Of a stretch of 64,000 bases of DNA, positions 52,486-64,000 are shown one piece after another. The stretch comes from Paenibacillus tyrphae (GTDB lineage: Bacteria > Bacillota > Bacilli > Paenibacillales > NBRC-103111): positions 186,001-250,000 of the forward strand of contig NZ_JAMZAW010000001.1 in the NCBI RefSeq assembly GCF_024158745.1, given 5' to 3'. Made by a program: the position numbers and the translations under genes. Every line of letters starts with the position of its first letter. The stretch's first letter is position 1. Under the pieces are notes generated by a model. It had not been told where the DNA came from, ran no database searches, and was given only the letters and a program-made list of their open reading frames with translations.

Positions 52486-53367
52486 CTATGACTTTTGAAT
52501 ATCGACTTGAATTTTTTTCACGTTCGGCTGATCGCCTACGACAACCGGCGAGCCGTTAACGCTCAACTCGACGGCATTGGCTTTTCCGAAAATCAAGAAA
52601 GCCGTATCGGTCAACTCCCACGTTTTCGTTTCCCCGTTTTTGAACGTCATGGAGTCGATCACCGTTTTATTCGGGCCAGGCGGCGAATCGACTTCGACCC
52701 AGCAGGAATCCCCGGTCACTTTCATTTCGATTTTCAGCTTATCCGTACCCGTAACTGCGTAATAATCGGTTCCCCGCTCGCTTTTGACCAGCTTGACCTC
52801 CGTCGTCGGAGGCGGTGTCGGGGGCGGCGTAGGCACCTGCACCGGCTTGTTATCCACAAGCGCTCCATTCGTTCCGTTAGCTCCATTCGCTCCGGCATTT
52901 CCGGGATCGGGCTTCTGGGCGGCGGGCTCGACCTTTTCGGTAATTTTCTTCGGCAAATCTTTGGTCGCATCATTTGTGTTGCCGGTATAGCTTTGGCTCA
53001 TGTAGTAATAGATGACCCCAAGAATAAGCACGATGAAGGAAATGACCATCACATTGGACGCCCACTTCCCGAGCCATTCTGTATTGCGGGTGGTCCGCTT
53101 GGTGCGGATCGGTTCGATTTGCTCCGGCTCCGGTTGCGGGATGACATTCTGATACATGTTCAATACTTCATTCGGGTCTAGCCCCACCGCTTCGGCATAG
53201 CTCTTTATAAAAGCCCGGACGTAAAAATTCCCGGGCAGCACTTTATAGTTGCCGTCCTCAATCGCTTCCAGATACCGTTTGCGAATCTTGGTTGTTTCCT
53301 GCAAGTCATCGAGAGATATTTTCTTTTCGACTCTGGCTTTTCTTAGCAATTGACCCAGATCGGACAC
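52486..53367 (-). CDS. rodZ: RodZ-like cell-shape protein (YmfM family)
   Basis: 293 residues. Cytoplasmic HTH (LRKARVEKKISLDDLQETTKIRKRYLEAIE), membrane helix (VMVISFIVLILGVIYYYM, about 105-123), a Pro/Asn/Thr-rich linker including PTPPPTPPPTT, and a C-terminal DUF4115 domain (WVEVDSPPG, WELTDTAFLIFGKANAVEL). RodZ links MreB to the wall-synthesis machinery. GTG start behind GGGGTGA. Confidence 0.93.
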   Translation of the reverse strand: MSDLGQLLRKARVEKKISLDDLQETTKIRKRYLEAIEDGNYKVLPGNFYVRAFIKSYAEAVGLDPNEVLNMYQNVIPQPEPEQIEPIRTKRTTRNTEWLGKWASNVMVISFIVLILGVIYYYMSQSYTGNTNDATKDLPKKITEKVEPAAQKPDPGNAGANGANGTNGALVDNKPVQVPTPPPTPPPTTEVKLVKSERGTDYYAVTGTDKLKIEMKVTGDSCWVEVDSPPGPNKTVIDSMTFKNGETKTWELTDTAFLIFGKANAVELSVNGSPVVVGDQPNVKKIQVDIQKS

Positions 53368-53407
53368 GTGGTCACCCCTTTCCGACGCTCAGAACCTGGA
53401 CAGGGCA

Positions 53408-54187
53408 TTAATATTCGTCAAATCCGGCAGTGAACGTCTCGTATGTAATTTCTTCGTCCGGTGTATTTCTAAGCTCCACGATGCAGTCAAAATGATCGTA
53501 GGTGTACTGCGATTCCCGGATGAAAATATCCGGATGCTCGATCACCTTGGTGGAAGGCATCGCCATTATTTCCTGCAGCAGCATATGATGCTTTTCGTTG
53601 GAACGGAGCGTCGAGACGATCCCGTCGATAATAAATACGTTGTTCGGATTCATTTCATCCTCGGAAAGCTGGCTGCGCACGGTTTGGCGGAGCAAGGTCG
53701 AAGAGACGAACGTCCACCGCTTGTTGGAGCAGACGCTTCCGGCGATAATCGACTCGGTCTTGCCGACGCGAGGCATCCCGCGCAGCCCGACGACATGGTT
53801 GCCGTCACGTTTGAACAGCTCGCCCAGAAAATCGACCAAAAGTCCCAGTTCGTCCCTGGTGAAGCGGAACGTTTTCCGGTCATCGGAGTCCCGCTCGATA
53901 TAGCGGCCGTGACGGACGGCAAGAATATCGACCAGCTTGGGCGGGCGCAATGCCGTTATAGTTATATTATCCACTTTTTTCAACATTTTACCCATTAATT
54001 CAACTTTTTCTTCATCGTTCGTCTGCAAAAGCATGCCGCGGGTACGGTTATCTACCCCATTGATGGTGACGATATTGATATCGAGCATCCCCATCAGGGA
54101 GGCGATATCCCCGAGAAGCCCCGGACGGTTTTTGTGGATGCGGTATTCCATGTACCACTGCTTGATTTCGTTTGATTCGATTATCAT
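53408..54187 (-). CDS. ymfK: YmfK/DUF3388 protein with ACT-like N-terminus and P-loop-like motif
   Basis: 259 residues. The N-terminus looks like an ACT domain (MEYRIHKNRPGLLGDIASLMGMLDINIVTI). A Walker-A-like segment GMPRVGKTESII is at about residues 136-147, and FIIDGIV may be a Walker B, so nucleotide binding is plausible. The family is restricted to Bacillus relatives and uncharacterised. Located between the lipoprotein gene and rodZ, the conserved ymf position. Confidence 0.88.
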   Translation of the reverse strand: MIIESNEIKQWYMEYRIHKNRPGLLGDIASLMGMLDINIVTINGVDNRTRGMLLQTNDEEKVELMGKMLKKVDNITITALRPPKLVDILAVRHGRYIERDSDDRKTFRFTRDELGLLVDFLGELFKRDGNHVVGLRGMPRVGKTESIIAGSVCSNKRWTFVSSTLLRQTVRSQLSEDEMNPNNVFIIDGIVSTLRSNEKHHMLLQEIMAMPSTKVIEHPDIFIRESQYTYDHFDCIVELRNTPDEEITYETFTAGFDEY

Positions 54188-54274
54188 CCGTCGTTCTCCG
54201 ATCCTAGGTTTGTGATTGGTTACAAAAGAATTCTACAATATTCGATAAAATCCTCCCCGTTTCAGGGCATAAAG

Positions 54275-55111
54275 TCACAAATTTTTATTGATTTTCGCTT
54301 CGGCGTCCGAATACGGCTGAATCCCCGGCGTCCATGCTTTTTTGGCCAACATGTCTTCGATGGACGCAAGAATTCCTCCCCACTGCAGCTCAATGCCGGT
54401 AGAGGCCATATTGATCACCGGAACCTGCATAGTCTTCAATTTCTGTAATTGCGCCGCTTCCAGCGGAGCGAATACTGCGATCCACGCGGGCCCATGACTG
54501 TGTACCTGGAATTGAAACTGCGTATACCAGCCTTCGGCGTCGGCCAAATTGATATATTCCGCTTCTTCGGAAGGCGCCCATTCGGACGGAATCGGGTAAG
54601 CCGAAGTCGTCACCCATTCGATCGCCCGGCCATTATCAAGCTGCAGCCCTACCCATTCGCTCCATTCCTTCCGGAACCGGTCCTCCGGGACCAGCTTTAC
54701 CATGATGTTGCTTCCGCCTACCACCGGGGATTGCCTCGCCAGTTGGTCGTCCAGCATCACCCACTTACGTTCCGGGATGCCCGCGGCGGCCGGAAGCGTA
54801 TTTTGTACTAAATTATGTCCGGCAACAAGGATATAGTCATAAGATCTGGTTTTAATTTTGGACAGCTGCTCTTCGGTCAGCGCGGTCGTATTGTCCATCC
54901 ATTCGAAGGCCGTCTGCTTTTTATCCCGCCAATTGATGAGTGCCGTTTGCAGGGCGGTTTTCACATTGTCCGGCATTTCCTGCCCCGTTACGACGAGAAT
55001 CGACGATTTTGCTTGAAGCAAGGCAGGATCGATCGCCGGGATGTTCTTGCCGCAGCCGCTAAGCAAACCTAGAATGCCTATTCCTACAAACAAACGTTTC
55101 AGCTTCTTCAC
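54275..55111 (-). CDS. Lipoprotein of unknown function in the ymf-rodZ region
   Basis: About 278 residues. Signal VKKLKRLFVGIGILGLLSGC with lipobox LLSGC (Cys at 20). The mature part has alternating hydrophobic strands suggestive of a periplasmic-binding-protein-like fold (ILVVTGQEM, YDYILVAGHNLVQ, WIAVFAPLEAAQL), loosely like Med/BMP-type lipoproteins, but no firm family. GTG start at 55111 with GAGG eleven bases upstream. Confidence 0.7.
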   Translation of the reverse strand: MKKLKRLFVGIGILGLLSGCGKNIPAIDPALLQAKSSILVVTGQEMPDNVKTALQTALINWRDKKQTAFEWMDNTTALTEEQLSKIKTRSYDYILVAGHNLVQNTLPAAAGIPERKWVMLDDQLARQSPVVGGSNIMVKLVPEDRFRKEWSEWVGLQLDNGRAIEWVTTSAYPIPSEWAPSEEAEYINLADAEGWYTQFQFQVHSHGPAWIAVFAPLEAAQLQKLKTMQVPVINMASTGIELQWGGILASIEDMLAKKAWTPGIQPYSDAEAKINKNL

Positions 55112-55251
55112 TTGCGGTTCAACCTCTTTCTCCCGTTCGTCTATACCAGTATATAAGAAAACCGGCCGCGAAGCCAATGCGGCAAGCGGCCGCAGCAGGA
55201 AACAAGAGAAAAGCCTCCCTGGAAAGGAGGCTCATGTAAAATTCCGGATAA

Positions 55252-55506
55252 TTAATGATGTGCTTTAGCCAGTTTGACCATTGCCCGTGCCAGGACCTTG
55301 CGCTCTTCTTCGTCGCATACGTCCCACAGATCTTTCAGTACGCGTTCTTCTTTATTTTCCGGATCGATTTTGTCAGACAAAAATTCACCGATTTGAAAAG
55401 CCAGCTGCGAGATGGTCTCTTCCGTCATCCCTGCCCGTTCCGCTTGCTCTACACGCTCTCCCAAAAATTCTTTCCAACGATCGAACACCTTGAGCATCGT
55501 AGCCAT
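55252..55506 (-). CDS. ymfJ: YmfJ (DUF3243) small protein
   Basis: 84 residues, all helical, matching YmfJ (FDRWKEFLGERVEQAERAGMTEETI; LWDVCDEEERKVLARAMVKLA). Function unknown. AAGGAGGATG precedes the ATG. Lies between ymfI and ymfK as in Bacillus, except for the inserted lipoprotein gene. Confidence 0.92.
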   Translation of the reverse strand: MATMLKVFDRWKEFLGERVEQAERAGMTEETISQLAFQIGEFLSDKIDPENKEERVLKDLWDVCDEEERKVLARAMVKLAKAHH

Positions 55507-55582
55507 GTATGCATCCTCCTTATCGAAATGAATGTCGTTACGACGTTAATGTTTGCATTTCGGTAAGGATTTATACGGGCCG

Positions 55583-56344
55583 TCAGGTCAGCCAGCCCCC
55601 GTTGGGACTGATGATTTGACCCGTGATGTAGCCGGATTCGGGAAGCGCAAGGAAGTAGACAAGCGACGCGATTTCATCGGGCTTGCCGAAGCGGCCGACG
55701 GGAATATCGTTCTCGATCATCTCTTTCTCCCGCTCGTCAAAGCCTGCCATCATCAACGTATCGACCGCGCCGGGAGCGACGGCGTTCACGGTGACCCCGG
55801 AAGGGGCAAGCTCCTTCGCCAACGCCTTCGTAAAAGCATTGATGCCGCCCTTGGCGGTCGAATAGGCGACCTCGCAGGAAGCGCCGGAGATGCCCCAAAT
55901 TGAGGATACGTTGATGATTCTGCCGTACTTTTGACGGATCATCGCCGGCATAAATTGACGCGTCATCAGAAACGCGCCCTTCAAATTAATGTCCATGATT
56001 TCATCCCATTGGGACTCCTCCAGATCGGAGAACAGGCCATAGTGGGAAATGCCCGCATTGTTGACCAAAATATCCGGAACGAGATCGTGCTGCGCCAGCT
56101 TTTCCTGCATCCGTTCGATCTGCTCCCTCGACCGCAGGTCTGCCGTTACCGTTAACACGCGGCTACCCAGCTTCATACAGCTGCGGGCCGTTTCGTTCGC
56201 CCCTTCGTGCGAATTCAGGTAATGAATAACTACATTCATGCCGACCGAAGCAAAGCGGCAGGCGATCGCGGCGCCAATCCCGCGGCTCGCCCCCGTGACG
56301 AGCACCGTTTGCTCCGGAAACGGCTTGCAATGACTAGGTTCCAT
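55583..56344 (-). CDS. ymfI: Short-chain dehydrogenase (YmfI, FabG-like)
   Basis: About 253 residues. Cofactor loop TGASRGIG, NNAG, catalytic Ser (NVSSIWG) and YSTAK. Probably NADP-dependent 3-oxoacyl reductase-like; substrate unknown. Its start overlaps the end of ymfH by about 10 bp. ATG at 56344 preferred over the GTG at 56353, which has no ribosome site. Confidence 0.92.
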   Translation of the reverse strand: MEPSHCKPFPEQTVLVTGASRGIGAAIACRFASVGMNVVIHYLNSHEGANETARSCMKLGSRVLTVTADLRSREQIERMQEKLAQHDLVPDILVNNAGISHYGLFSDLEESQWDEIMDINLKGAFLMTRQFMPAMIRQKYGRIINVSSIWGISGASCEVAYSTAKGGINAFTKALAKELAPSGVTVNAVAPGAVDTLMMAGFDEREKEMIENDIPVGRFGKPDEIASLVYFLALPESGYITGQIISPNGGWLT

Positions 56345-57626
56345 TCGCTTCACTAGTCACAATGGAAGCCGCCAGACGGCTCCAATCGAAATGCGCGCGC
56401 AGCCGCTCGTTCACATCTTCCAAGGTCAGCTCTTCATACACCGGCAGGATATCGAACAAATCGATTCCCTTAAACCGGTACTTCGTAAATTCATTGGCGA
56501 TCGCTTCAGGCGAATTGAGTTGGCGCAGGAAAGCGCCGATTTTTTTCTTCTTGCTGCGCTCGAAATCGGCGGAGGCAATGCCGTCCGTTTTTATCCGGTC
56601 GATTTCTTCCTGCACGCGGCCGATCAAACGTTCGGGGTCTTTCGTATCTCCGCCGATCACTGTGAATGCATAATTTTCGGCAATATTATACTCGGAGCCG
56701 AAGCTGTCGGAAATCAGCTGCTCGTCGTACAGCTTTTGATAAATCGCCGAGCTGGGGCTAACCAGCACGTCAAGCAGCACCTTCATAGTCAGCTCCCGCT
56801 TCAGCAGCTCCCGCCCCCGCAAAGACTGGCCCGGCTCCTTGCAGCCGAACAAACACTTGGGCAGCGAGACCGGCAGCACGGTCACTTTGCGCGCGGCCTT
56901 CACTTGGTGCGGCTCGTCTTCAAAAAAACGATTGATCGATCCCTGCGGCCTGAACGTTTTCCCCGCCTGGTTCTGTTTGACGAGTTCCATAATTTCTTGC
57001 GGGTTGACCCCGCCTACGACAAACAAGCTCATATTGCTCGGATGATAAAACGTATGGTAACACTCGTACAGCATTTCTTTTGTAATTTCAGCGATGGATT
57101 CGATCGTTCCGGCGATATCGATATGTACCGGATGCTTATGGTACATCGTTTCGATCAATCCGAAATACGCCCGCCAGTCCGGATTATCCCGGTACATATT
57201 GATCTCCTGACCGATAATGCCCTTTTCCTTCTCAACGTTCGCATCTGTAAAATACGGATTTTGCACAAAGTTAAGCAGCGTCGACAAGTTGTCCTCGATG
57301 TGCTCGGTCGCGGAAAATAAATAAGCCGTGCGGTCGAAGCTTGTGAACGCATTGGCGGAAGCCCCTTGGGCAGCGAACACGGAAAAGATGTCCCCTGTCG
57401 GCTCCTCGAACATCTTGTGCTCCAAAAAGTGCGCGATGCCGTCGGGCACTTTGCGCCGCGCTTCGCCTTCGACCTGAAAATCGTTATCGATTGAACCGTA
57501 CTTTGTCGTAAAGGTGGCATACGTTTTCTGGAAGCCTTCCTTCGGTAAAACAAAAACGCTCAGTCCGTTCGGAAGTTCTTCGGCGTACAGCGTTTCCTTC
57601 ACATGCGGATAAGGGATCGTGCGCAT
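56334..57626 (-). CDS. ymfH: M16 zinc peptidase YmfH
   Basis: 430 residues. The inverted zinc motif HFLEH and the downstream Glu (about 75 residues later, EKEKGIIGQEINMY) are present, so this is the active member of the YmfF/YmfH pair. Its ATG abuts the TAA of ymfF, typical of a heterodimeric, co-translated pair. Confidence 0.93.
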   Translation of the reverse strand: MRTIPYPHVKETLYAEELPNGLSVFVLPKEGFQKTYATFTTKYGSIDNDFQVEGEARRKVPDGIAHFLEHKMFEEPTGDIFSVFAAQGASANAFTSFDRTAYLFSATEHIEDNLSTLLNFVQNPYFTDANVEKEKGIIGQEINMYRDNPDWRAYFGLIETMYHKHPVHIDIAGTIESIAEITKEMLYECYHTFYHPSNMSLFVVGGVNPQEIMELVKQNQAGKTFRPQGSINRFFEDEPHQVKAARKVTVLPVSLPKCLFGCKEPGQSLRGRELLKRELTMKVLLDVLVSPSSAIYQKLYDEQLISDSFGSEYNIAENYAFTVIGGDTKDPERLIGRVQEEIDRIKTDGIASADFERSKKKKIGAFLRQLNSPEAIANEFTKYRFKGIDLFDILPVYEELTLEDVNERLRAHFDWSRLAASIVTSEANGT

Positions 57627-58970
57627 TTATTGCCCCCCTTTGTTGTCACGTAAAAAATATATCGTATCCAGTTGCACCTGGCGGGCCATCCGGCGGATCT
57701 GCTCTTTGTCCGTTTGCTCCACCGCTTCGATCAATGCCGGAACCGTACGATCGGCGCCGGACAGACGGTTGTTGAAATCGAAAGCGATCAACTCGAAGGC
57801 CGAATCCTGAAGCTCGCGCAAATGTCCCGTAATCATCGCTTTCGTCTGCTGCAGCTCCGTATCGCTGATTTGCCCCTCTTCCATCGCTTTCAGCTGCTCC
57901 TTAATAATCGAGACGGCCTTCTCGTAATTTGCGATTTCGATGCCCGATTGGATCGTCAGAATTCCTTTGTGCCCGTCCAAGCGGGAGGAGGCGTAATAAG
58001 CCAAGCTCGCCTTTTCGCGGACGTTGGTGAACAGCTTGGAATGCGGATATCCTCCCAAAATACCGTTATAGAGCAGCGCCGAAGGGTACGAATCGTCCGC
58101 ATACGAGGTTCGCACGCGAAGCCCCATATTCAGCTTCCCTTGATTGACATCGAGACGCTCGACGACTTCCTTTACTTGACCGACACTGCGGTGCTCGGCT
58201 CTGAGTGAGTAATCCGAAGATCGTTCCTTTCTGGCAGCAAAATAGCGCTCGATTAAGGGCAGCACCTGTTCCAGATTCGTATTGCCTACCACATAAATAT
58301 CAATCGGCGACTGCCGCAGCAGGGCTTCATACCGTTCGGTTAAACCTTCAGCCTCAATCGAAGGGATACGGTCGATTGCGCCGAGCGGATGGAGCCGGTA
58401 AGGCTCGTTGCTGCACATTTCGGCGATGCACCGTTCCGCAGCATAGCGGATTTTGTCGTTAACGATGGATTCCAACCGCTTCTGCAGCGTCGTTTTCTCG
58501 GAATCGATATATTTGCGGACCAAGGTTCCGCCTTCCATCGCCGGCTGTGTAATCGCCTCACCCAAAAATTGAATGGCTTGATCAAGCAGCGGCTGCGGAC
58601 TGGAAACGAAATCGTCCTGAATGACATCCATGCGGAATTGAAGCATCTGGTAATCCCCGCGCTTGTACACGTCAAACCCGAATCCGGCCCCATACAAATC
58701 GTCCAGCTTCTCGCGAAACTGCTTCGTTTCCGGGTAGGCCTTGCTGCCGCGCCGCAGCACAAAAGGAATAAGCGCGTTAGGCGTAACCGTATCCTCCTGA
58801 AGCGGACTGCCCACATAGACCGATAATGCATAAGTTTTGAACTGCTCCGTCGGCAGCACGTGCACACGCACGCCCTGCACCGTTCCCCGTTCGAATTGTA
58901 TTTGCTTCAAAGACGAAACAACTCCTCTCATCATCATGGCTTCACTTCCGCCTTCCCGGGTATATTCCAT
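57627..58970 (-). CDS. ymfF: M16-like protein YmfF, catalytically inactive partner
   Basis: 447 residues, homologous to YmfH in fold, but the HxxEH position reads VLRRGSKAYPE, without zinc ligands. M16 pairs often combine an active and an inactive subunit, so YmfF probably completes the substrate chamber. Start at 58970 behind AGAGGA; three consecutive ATG codons at 58931-58939 are alternatives. Confidence 0.9.
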   Translation of the reverse strand: MEYTREGGSEAMMMRGVVSSLKQIQFERGTVQGVRVHVLPTEQFKTYALSVYVGSPLQEDTVTPNALIPFVLRRGSKAYPETKQFREKLDDLYGAGFGFDVYKRGDYQMLQFRMDVIQDDFVSSPQPLLDQAIQFLGEAITQPAMEGGTLVRKYIDSEKTTLQKRLESIVNDKIRYAAERCIAEMCSNEPYRLHPLGAIDRIPSIEAEGLTERYEALLRQSPIDIYVVGNTNLEQVLPLIERYFAARKERSSDYSLRAEHRSVGQVKEVVERLDVNQGKLNMGLRVRTSYADDSYPSALLYNGILGGYPHSKLFTNVREKASLAYYASSRLDGHKGILTIQSGIEIANYEKAVSIIKEQLKAMEEGQISDTELQQTKAMITGHLRELQDSAFELIAFDFNNRLSGADRTVPALIEAVEQTDKEQIRRMARQVQLDTIYFLRDNKGGQ

Positions 58971-59028
58971 TATATTCCTCTATAAACAGAAGAAGCAACC
59001 GTGAAGATGGTTACTTCTACTACATGCG

Positions 59029-59835
59029 CTATTTGCAAAAAATATGTTTGCCAATTTGTTTGACTTGCGGACGGGACCAAATCCACTTGGACGTGGCCGT
59101 TACCGGGTTGAAATAATAAATGCATCCGCCGGAGGGGTCCGACCCGTTCAGCGCGTCTTGAACCGCCTTGCGGGACGTTTCGTTCGGCGTCAGCCATATT
59201 TGTCCGTCCGCTACGGCCGTAAACGCTCCAGGCTGGAAAATGACGCCCGAGACCGTATTTGGAAAGCTTGGCGATTTGACGCGATTGAGAATAACGGCGG
59301 CAACGGCGACTTGGCCGATATACGGCTCCCCGCGTGCCTCGCCGTGTACCGCATTCGCCATCAAGTTCAGGTCCTCTTCGGAAAGACCGAGCCGATTGGA
59401 ACGCGGTATGCCAGCGTTCGCCGGCGGCGCAACGCTTTCAGGTGCGACTCCGCCTTCGGCGACTTGCCCTCGTCCGGCACCTGTTACCCAAGGAGGCAGC
59501 TCTTCGGCTTTCGCCTTCCATCCTTTCGTCGCTTCCCACAGCTTCAGCTTCGATTTGTCCCCGGCGATGCCGTCGACCTTCAACCCGAATTCGGACTGGA
59601 ACCATTTGAGCGACTTTAAGGTCTGATAGCCGAAATCGCCATCCACTTTGCCGTAATAAAACCCGAGATGCTTCAAACGGCCTTGGAGCTCGTAGACGTC
59701 GGCTGTGCCGGACGCTCCGTAGCGGATTTCGTTCTTGCTGAATGTCTGCTGCACCTTCAGATGCTGCTTGAGCTGAAGTCCGGCGAACAGAATAAATACC
59801 AGGCCAAGCGTAATGAAGATCAATCGTTTATTCAT
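59029..59835 (-). CDS. sleB: Spore cortex-lytic enzyme SleB
   Basis: 268 residues. N-terminal helix (signal/anchor), peptidoglycan-binding domain (DVYELQGRLKHLGFYYGKVDGDFGYQT) and C-terminal hydrolase domain with catalytic Glu in NAVHGEARGEPYIGQVAVAAV. It is a lytic transglycosylase acting on spore cortex at germination. A sigma-G-type promoter is present upstream. No ypeB is adjacent, unlike B. subtilis sleB. Confidence 0.92.
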   Translation of the reverse strand: MNKRLIFITLGLVFILFAGLQLKQHLKVQQTFSKNEIRYGASGTADVYELQGRLKHLGFYYGKVDGDFGYQTLKSLKWFQSEFGLKVDGIAGDKSKLKLWEATKGWKAKAEELPPWVTGAGRGQVAEGGVAPESVAPPANAGIPRSNRLGLSEEDLNLMANAVHGEARGEPYIGQVAVAAVILNRVKSPSFPNTVSGVIFQPGAFTAVADGQIWLTPNETSRKAVQDALNGSDPSGGCIYYFNPVTATSKWIWSRPQVKQIGKHIFCK

Positions 59836-59884
59836 TCTGGCAACCTCACCTTTCCCGCCTTCGTTGCGGCAACCTTTTTAAGGT

Positions 59885-59914
59885 TATTATGAGAAAGGGA
59901 GTCAGCTTCTATTC
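59885..59914 (-). promoter_or_regulatory. Sigma-G-type promoter of sleB
   Basis: GAATA (59910-59914) and CATAATA (59885-59891) are separated by 18 bp, fitting the forespore sigma-G consensus. B. subtilis sleB is in the sigma-G regulon. Confidence 0.65.
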
Positions 59915-59962
59915 AGCCTAAACTGGGAATCGCTGGGCCTGGATAATACATTCGGAAGCCGC

Positions 59963-62536
<2,574 letters not shown>

Positions 62537-62650
62537 GGCCGCTCACCCCCGAGCCTTCATTATACCATAAACTGGGGTGAAGCTAAACGAAGAATGCGAA
62601 AATATATTCCCCTCCAGAAAATCAGGAGCGAGAAATCGTATCGATCAGCT

Positions 62651-62887
62651 CTATTCGCCGGCTTCCCGTACCATCGGCTGAAACTCGATCATTCGTCCGG
62701 GAGCGTATTGGGGGTTCAAAAAATCCTGCGGGTTGCAACTGATCAGACGGACGATCTTTGCCTGTTGTGCGTTGACCGGCTCAACCTGCATCCTGACCCC
62801 GTTCATTACAATATCGACGGTAGACGACTTCATCGCTTCGATTCCTTCGTAGACGGTTTCCAGCGGCAGGATCGAATAATGAATCAT
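62651..62887 (-). CDS. YlzJ-like small protein
   Basis: 78 residues beginning [16 protein letters not shown], the YlzJ pattern found between tepA and spoIIIE. Function unknown. It overlaps the tepA stop as ATGA (62884-62887). Confidence 0.85.
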   Translation of the reverse strand: MIHYSILPLETVYEGIEAMKSSTVDIVMNGVRMQVEPVNAQQAKIVRLISCNPQDFLNPQYAPGRMIEFQPMVREAGE

Positions 62888-63636
62888 TGGATCATGCCTC
62901 CTCCATTGCCGGCGCGCCGCTCGTCGATCAGGGCGTTGAGCTTGCGGATGGCTTCCCCAATGCCCCCCAGCGAATCGATGAGTCCGTATCTCACGGCATC
63001 CGCACCGATGACCGTCGTACCGATGTCGCGCGTGAGCTCGCCCGTTTTGAACATCAGTTCTTTGAATTTTTCTTCGTCTACCCGGGAATGCCGGGTGACG
63101 AACCGGATAACCCGCTCCTGCATTTTGTCCAAATATTCGAAGGTCTGGGGAACGCCGATCACCAGACCGTTCAGACGGATCGGATGAATGGTCATCGTCG
63201 CCGTTTCGGCAATGATCGAATAGTTGGCCGAGACGGCAATCGGAACTCCGATACTGTGCCCTCCGCCGAGTACAAGCGTTACCGTCGGTTTGGACAACGT
63301 AGAGATCATCTCGGCGATTGCCAGCCCGGCTTCCACGTCTCCGCCTACCGTATTCAAAATAATAAGCACGCCTTCGATTTTCGCGTTCTGCTCCGCGGCT
63401 ACAAGCTGCGGAATCAAATGCTCGTATTTGGTCGTCTTGTTTTGCGGCGGCAGAACGATATGGCCCTCCACCTGCCCGATAATGGTCATGCAAAAAATGT
63501 TGGATTCAGTGGTAGGCGCGGCTGTCTGCCCCAACTGCTGAATCGCATCGACCGTTGCGCTTTTGCGTCCTTCTTCCGTCGTCGGCGCTTGGGGCGGCTG
63601 CACCGGCTGCTGCTCTTGTTTATCATTGGATTGCAT
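62884..63636 (-). CDS. tepA: ClpP-like translocation-enhancing protein TepA
   Basis: 250 residues. Family S14/ClpP-like fold with nucleophile Ser in [11 protein letters not shown] and basic segment [12 protein letters not shown]. The N-terminal 45 residues are charged and Gln/Pro-rich. It aids protein translocation or signal-peptide degradation in B. subtilis. ATG at 63636 behind GGAGGG; the ATG at 63645 abuts it. Confidence 0.92.
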   Translation of the reverse strand: MQSNDKQEQQPVQPPQAPTTEEGRKSATVDAIQQLGQTAAPTTESNIFCMTIIGQVEGHIVLPPQNKTTKYEHLIPQLVAAEQNAKIEGVLIILNTVGGDVEAGLAIAEMISTLSKPTVTLVLGGGHSIGVPIAVSANYSIIAETATMTIHPIRLNGLVIGVPQTFEYLDKMQERVIRFVTRHSRVDEEKFKELMFKTGELTRDIGTTVIGADAVRYGLIDSLGGIGEAIRKLNALIDERRAGNGGGMIQ

Positions 63637-63717
63637 GAAGAACATCCCTCCGTTAGCTGAAATGTCCTTGTTAGTATGGTGCACCCGTGCAAAACTATGC
63701 GGGTCCGAGCACGGATA

Positions 63718-63776
63718 TACGAAAAAAGACCGCGTAACCGTGAGGAGATTTCCCCCGCTTACGTGGTCTTTGCAAA
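63718..63776 (-). terminator. Terminator of the RNase J gene
   Basis: AAAGACC and CGTAA pair with TTACG and GGTCTTT, followed on the minus strand by TTTTTTCG. Confidence 0.75.
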
Positions 63777-63831
63777 AAACGCTTCTTATACACTCTATCC
63801 TCAAGTGAGTTCGTATGACTGGTGGGAAGTT

Positions 63832-64000
63832 TTACACTTCCATGATGATTGGCAAAATCATCGGTCTTCTTCGGGTTTGCTCATATAAAAATCGGCCGAG
63901 TGCGTCTTTGACATGGGTTTTGAGTGAAGCCCACTCATTGACATTTTCGTTCATTAAGCGATGGAGCGTGCTTGTCACGATCCGGTTCGCTTCTTCCAGC
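63832..64000 (-). CDS. Ribonuclease J, C-terminal fragment
   Basis: The last 55 codons enter from the window edge and end LGRFLYEQTRRRPMILPIIMEV, the conserved RNase J C-terminus. In Bacillus rnjB (ymfA) precedes tepA, so this is probably rnjB, though rnjA shares the ending. Confidence 0.85.
   Translation of the reverse strand, partial: LEEANRIVTSTLHRLMNENVNEWASLKTHVKDALGRFLYEQTRRRPMILPIIMEV

Overview
The window reads as a chromosomal segment of an endospore-forming, moderately GC-rich Bacillota, most likely Paenibacillaceae (Paenibacillus/Cohnella-like). The evidence is the sporulation genes (spoVS, sleB, spoIIIE), B. subtilis-type gene order from rnjB through ymf genes, pgsA, cinA, recA, rny, ymdB and spoVS to miaB and ymcA, and frequent TTG/GTG starts behind strong Shine-Dalgarno sequences. 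Almost everything is on the minus strand, so operons read from high to low coordinates. No tRNA, rRNA, CRISPR array, prophage or intact transposase gene was seen.

Region by region: 1-3.6 kb is a threonine synthase gene co-transcribed with a polar amino-acid ABC importer behind a long structured leader. 3.7-9.4 kb holds a phosphatase/acetyltransferase pair, a broken TetR gene, a methyltransferase/saccharopine-dehydrogenase-like pair behind a Fur-like box, and a LuxR-type regulator. 9.5-13.1 kb has an orphan OmpR-type response regulator, an HPr paralogue lacking the phosphorylatable histidine plus a MEKHLA-domain protein, a cyclic-di-GMP-I riboswitch upstream of them, and a PucR-family regulator. 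13.4-19.6 kb carries a secreted Ig-repeat protein, the NAD salvage pair pncA-pncB and a nitric oxide synthase/esterase operon. 19.7-29 kb holds HrpB, a two-gene chromate transporter, small conserved proteins, and a cytochrome c / FixH-like / SafE-like / CopA copper cluster.

29.1-35.6 kb is the most unusual operon: an HscC-like Hsp70, two membrane-anchored J-like TPR proteins with HPE in place of HPD, and two DUF1266 proteins, tightly packed. It resembles the poorly understood E. coli hscC-djlB-djlC-ybeR/U neighbourhood. A NikR-like regulator lies upstream.

36.4-64 kb is the conserved core: RicA(YmcA)-MiaB, PduL, 2-oxoacid:ferredoxin oxidoreductase KorAB, a dipeptidase, SpoVS, YmdB, RNase Y, RecX-RecA (with a LexA-like box), CinA, PgsA, RimO, YajQ, a frameshifted small membrane gene, RodZ, YmfK, a lipoprotein, YmfJ, YmfI, YmfH, YmfF, SleB (with a sigma-G-type promoter), SpoIIIE, YlzJ, TepA and the C-terminus of RNase J.

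Three intergenic regions hold foldback repeats that share a roughly 32-bp core. Two of these sit between exact direct copies of a small hairpin, as if the element duplicates a palindromic, terminator-like target when it inserts. Their interiors lie in opposite orientation while their outermost bases do not.
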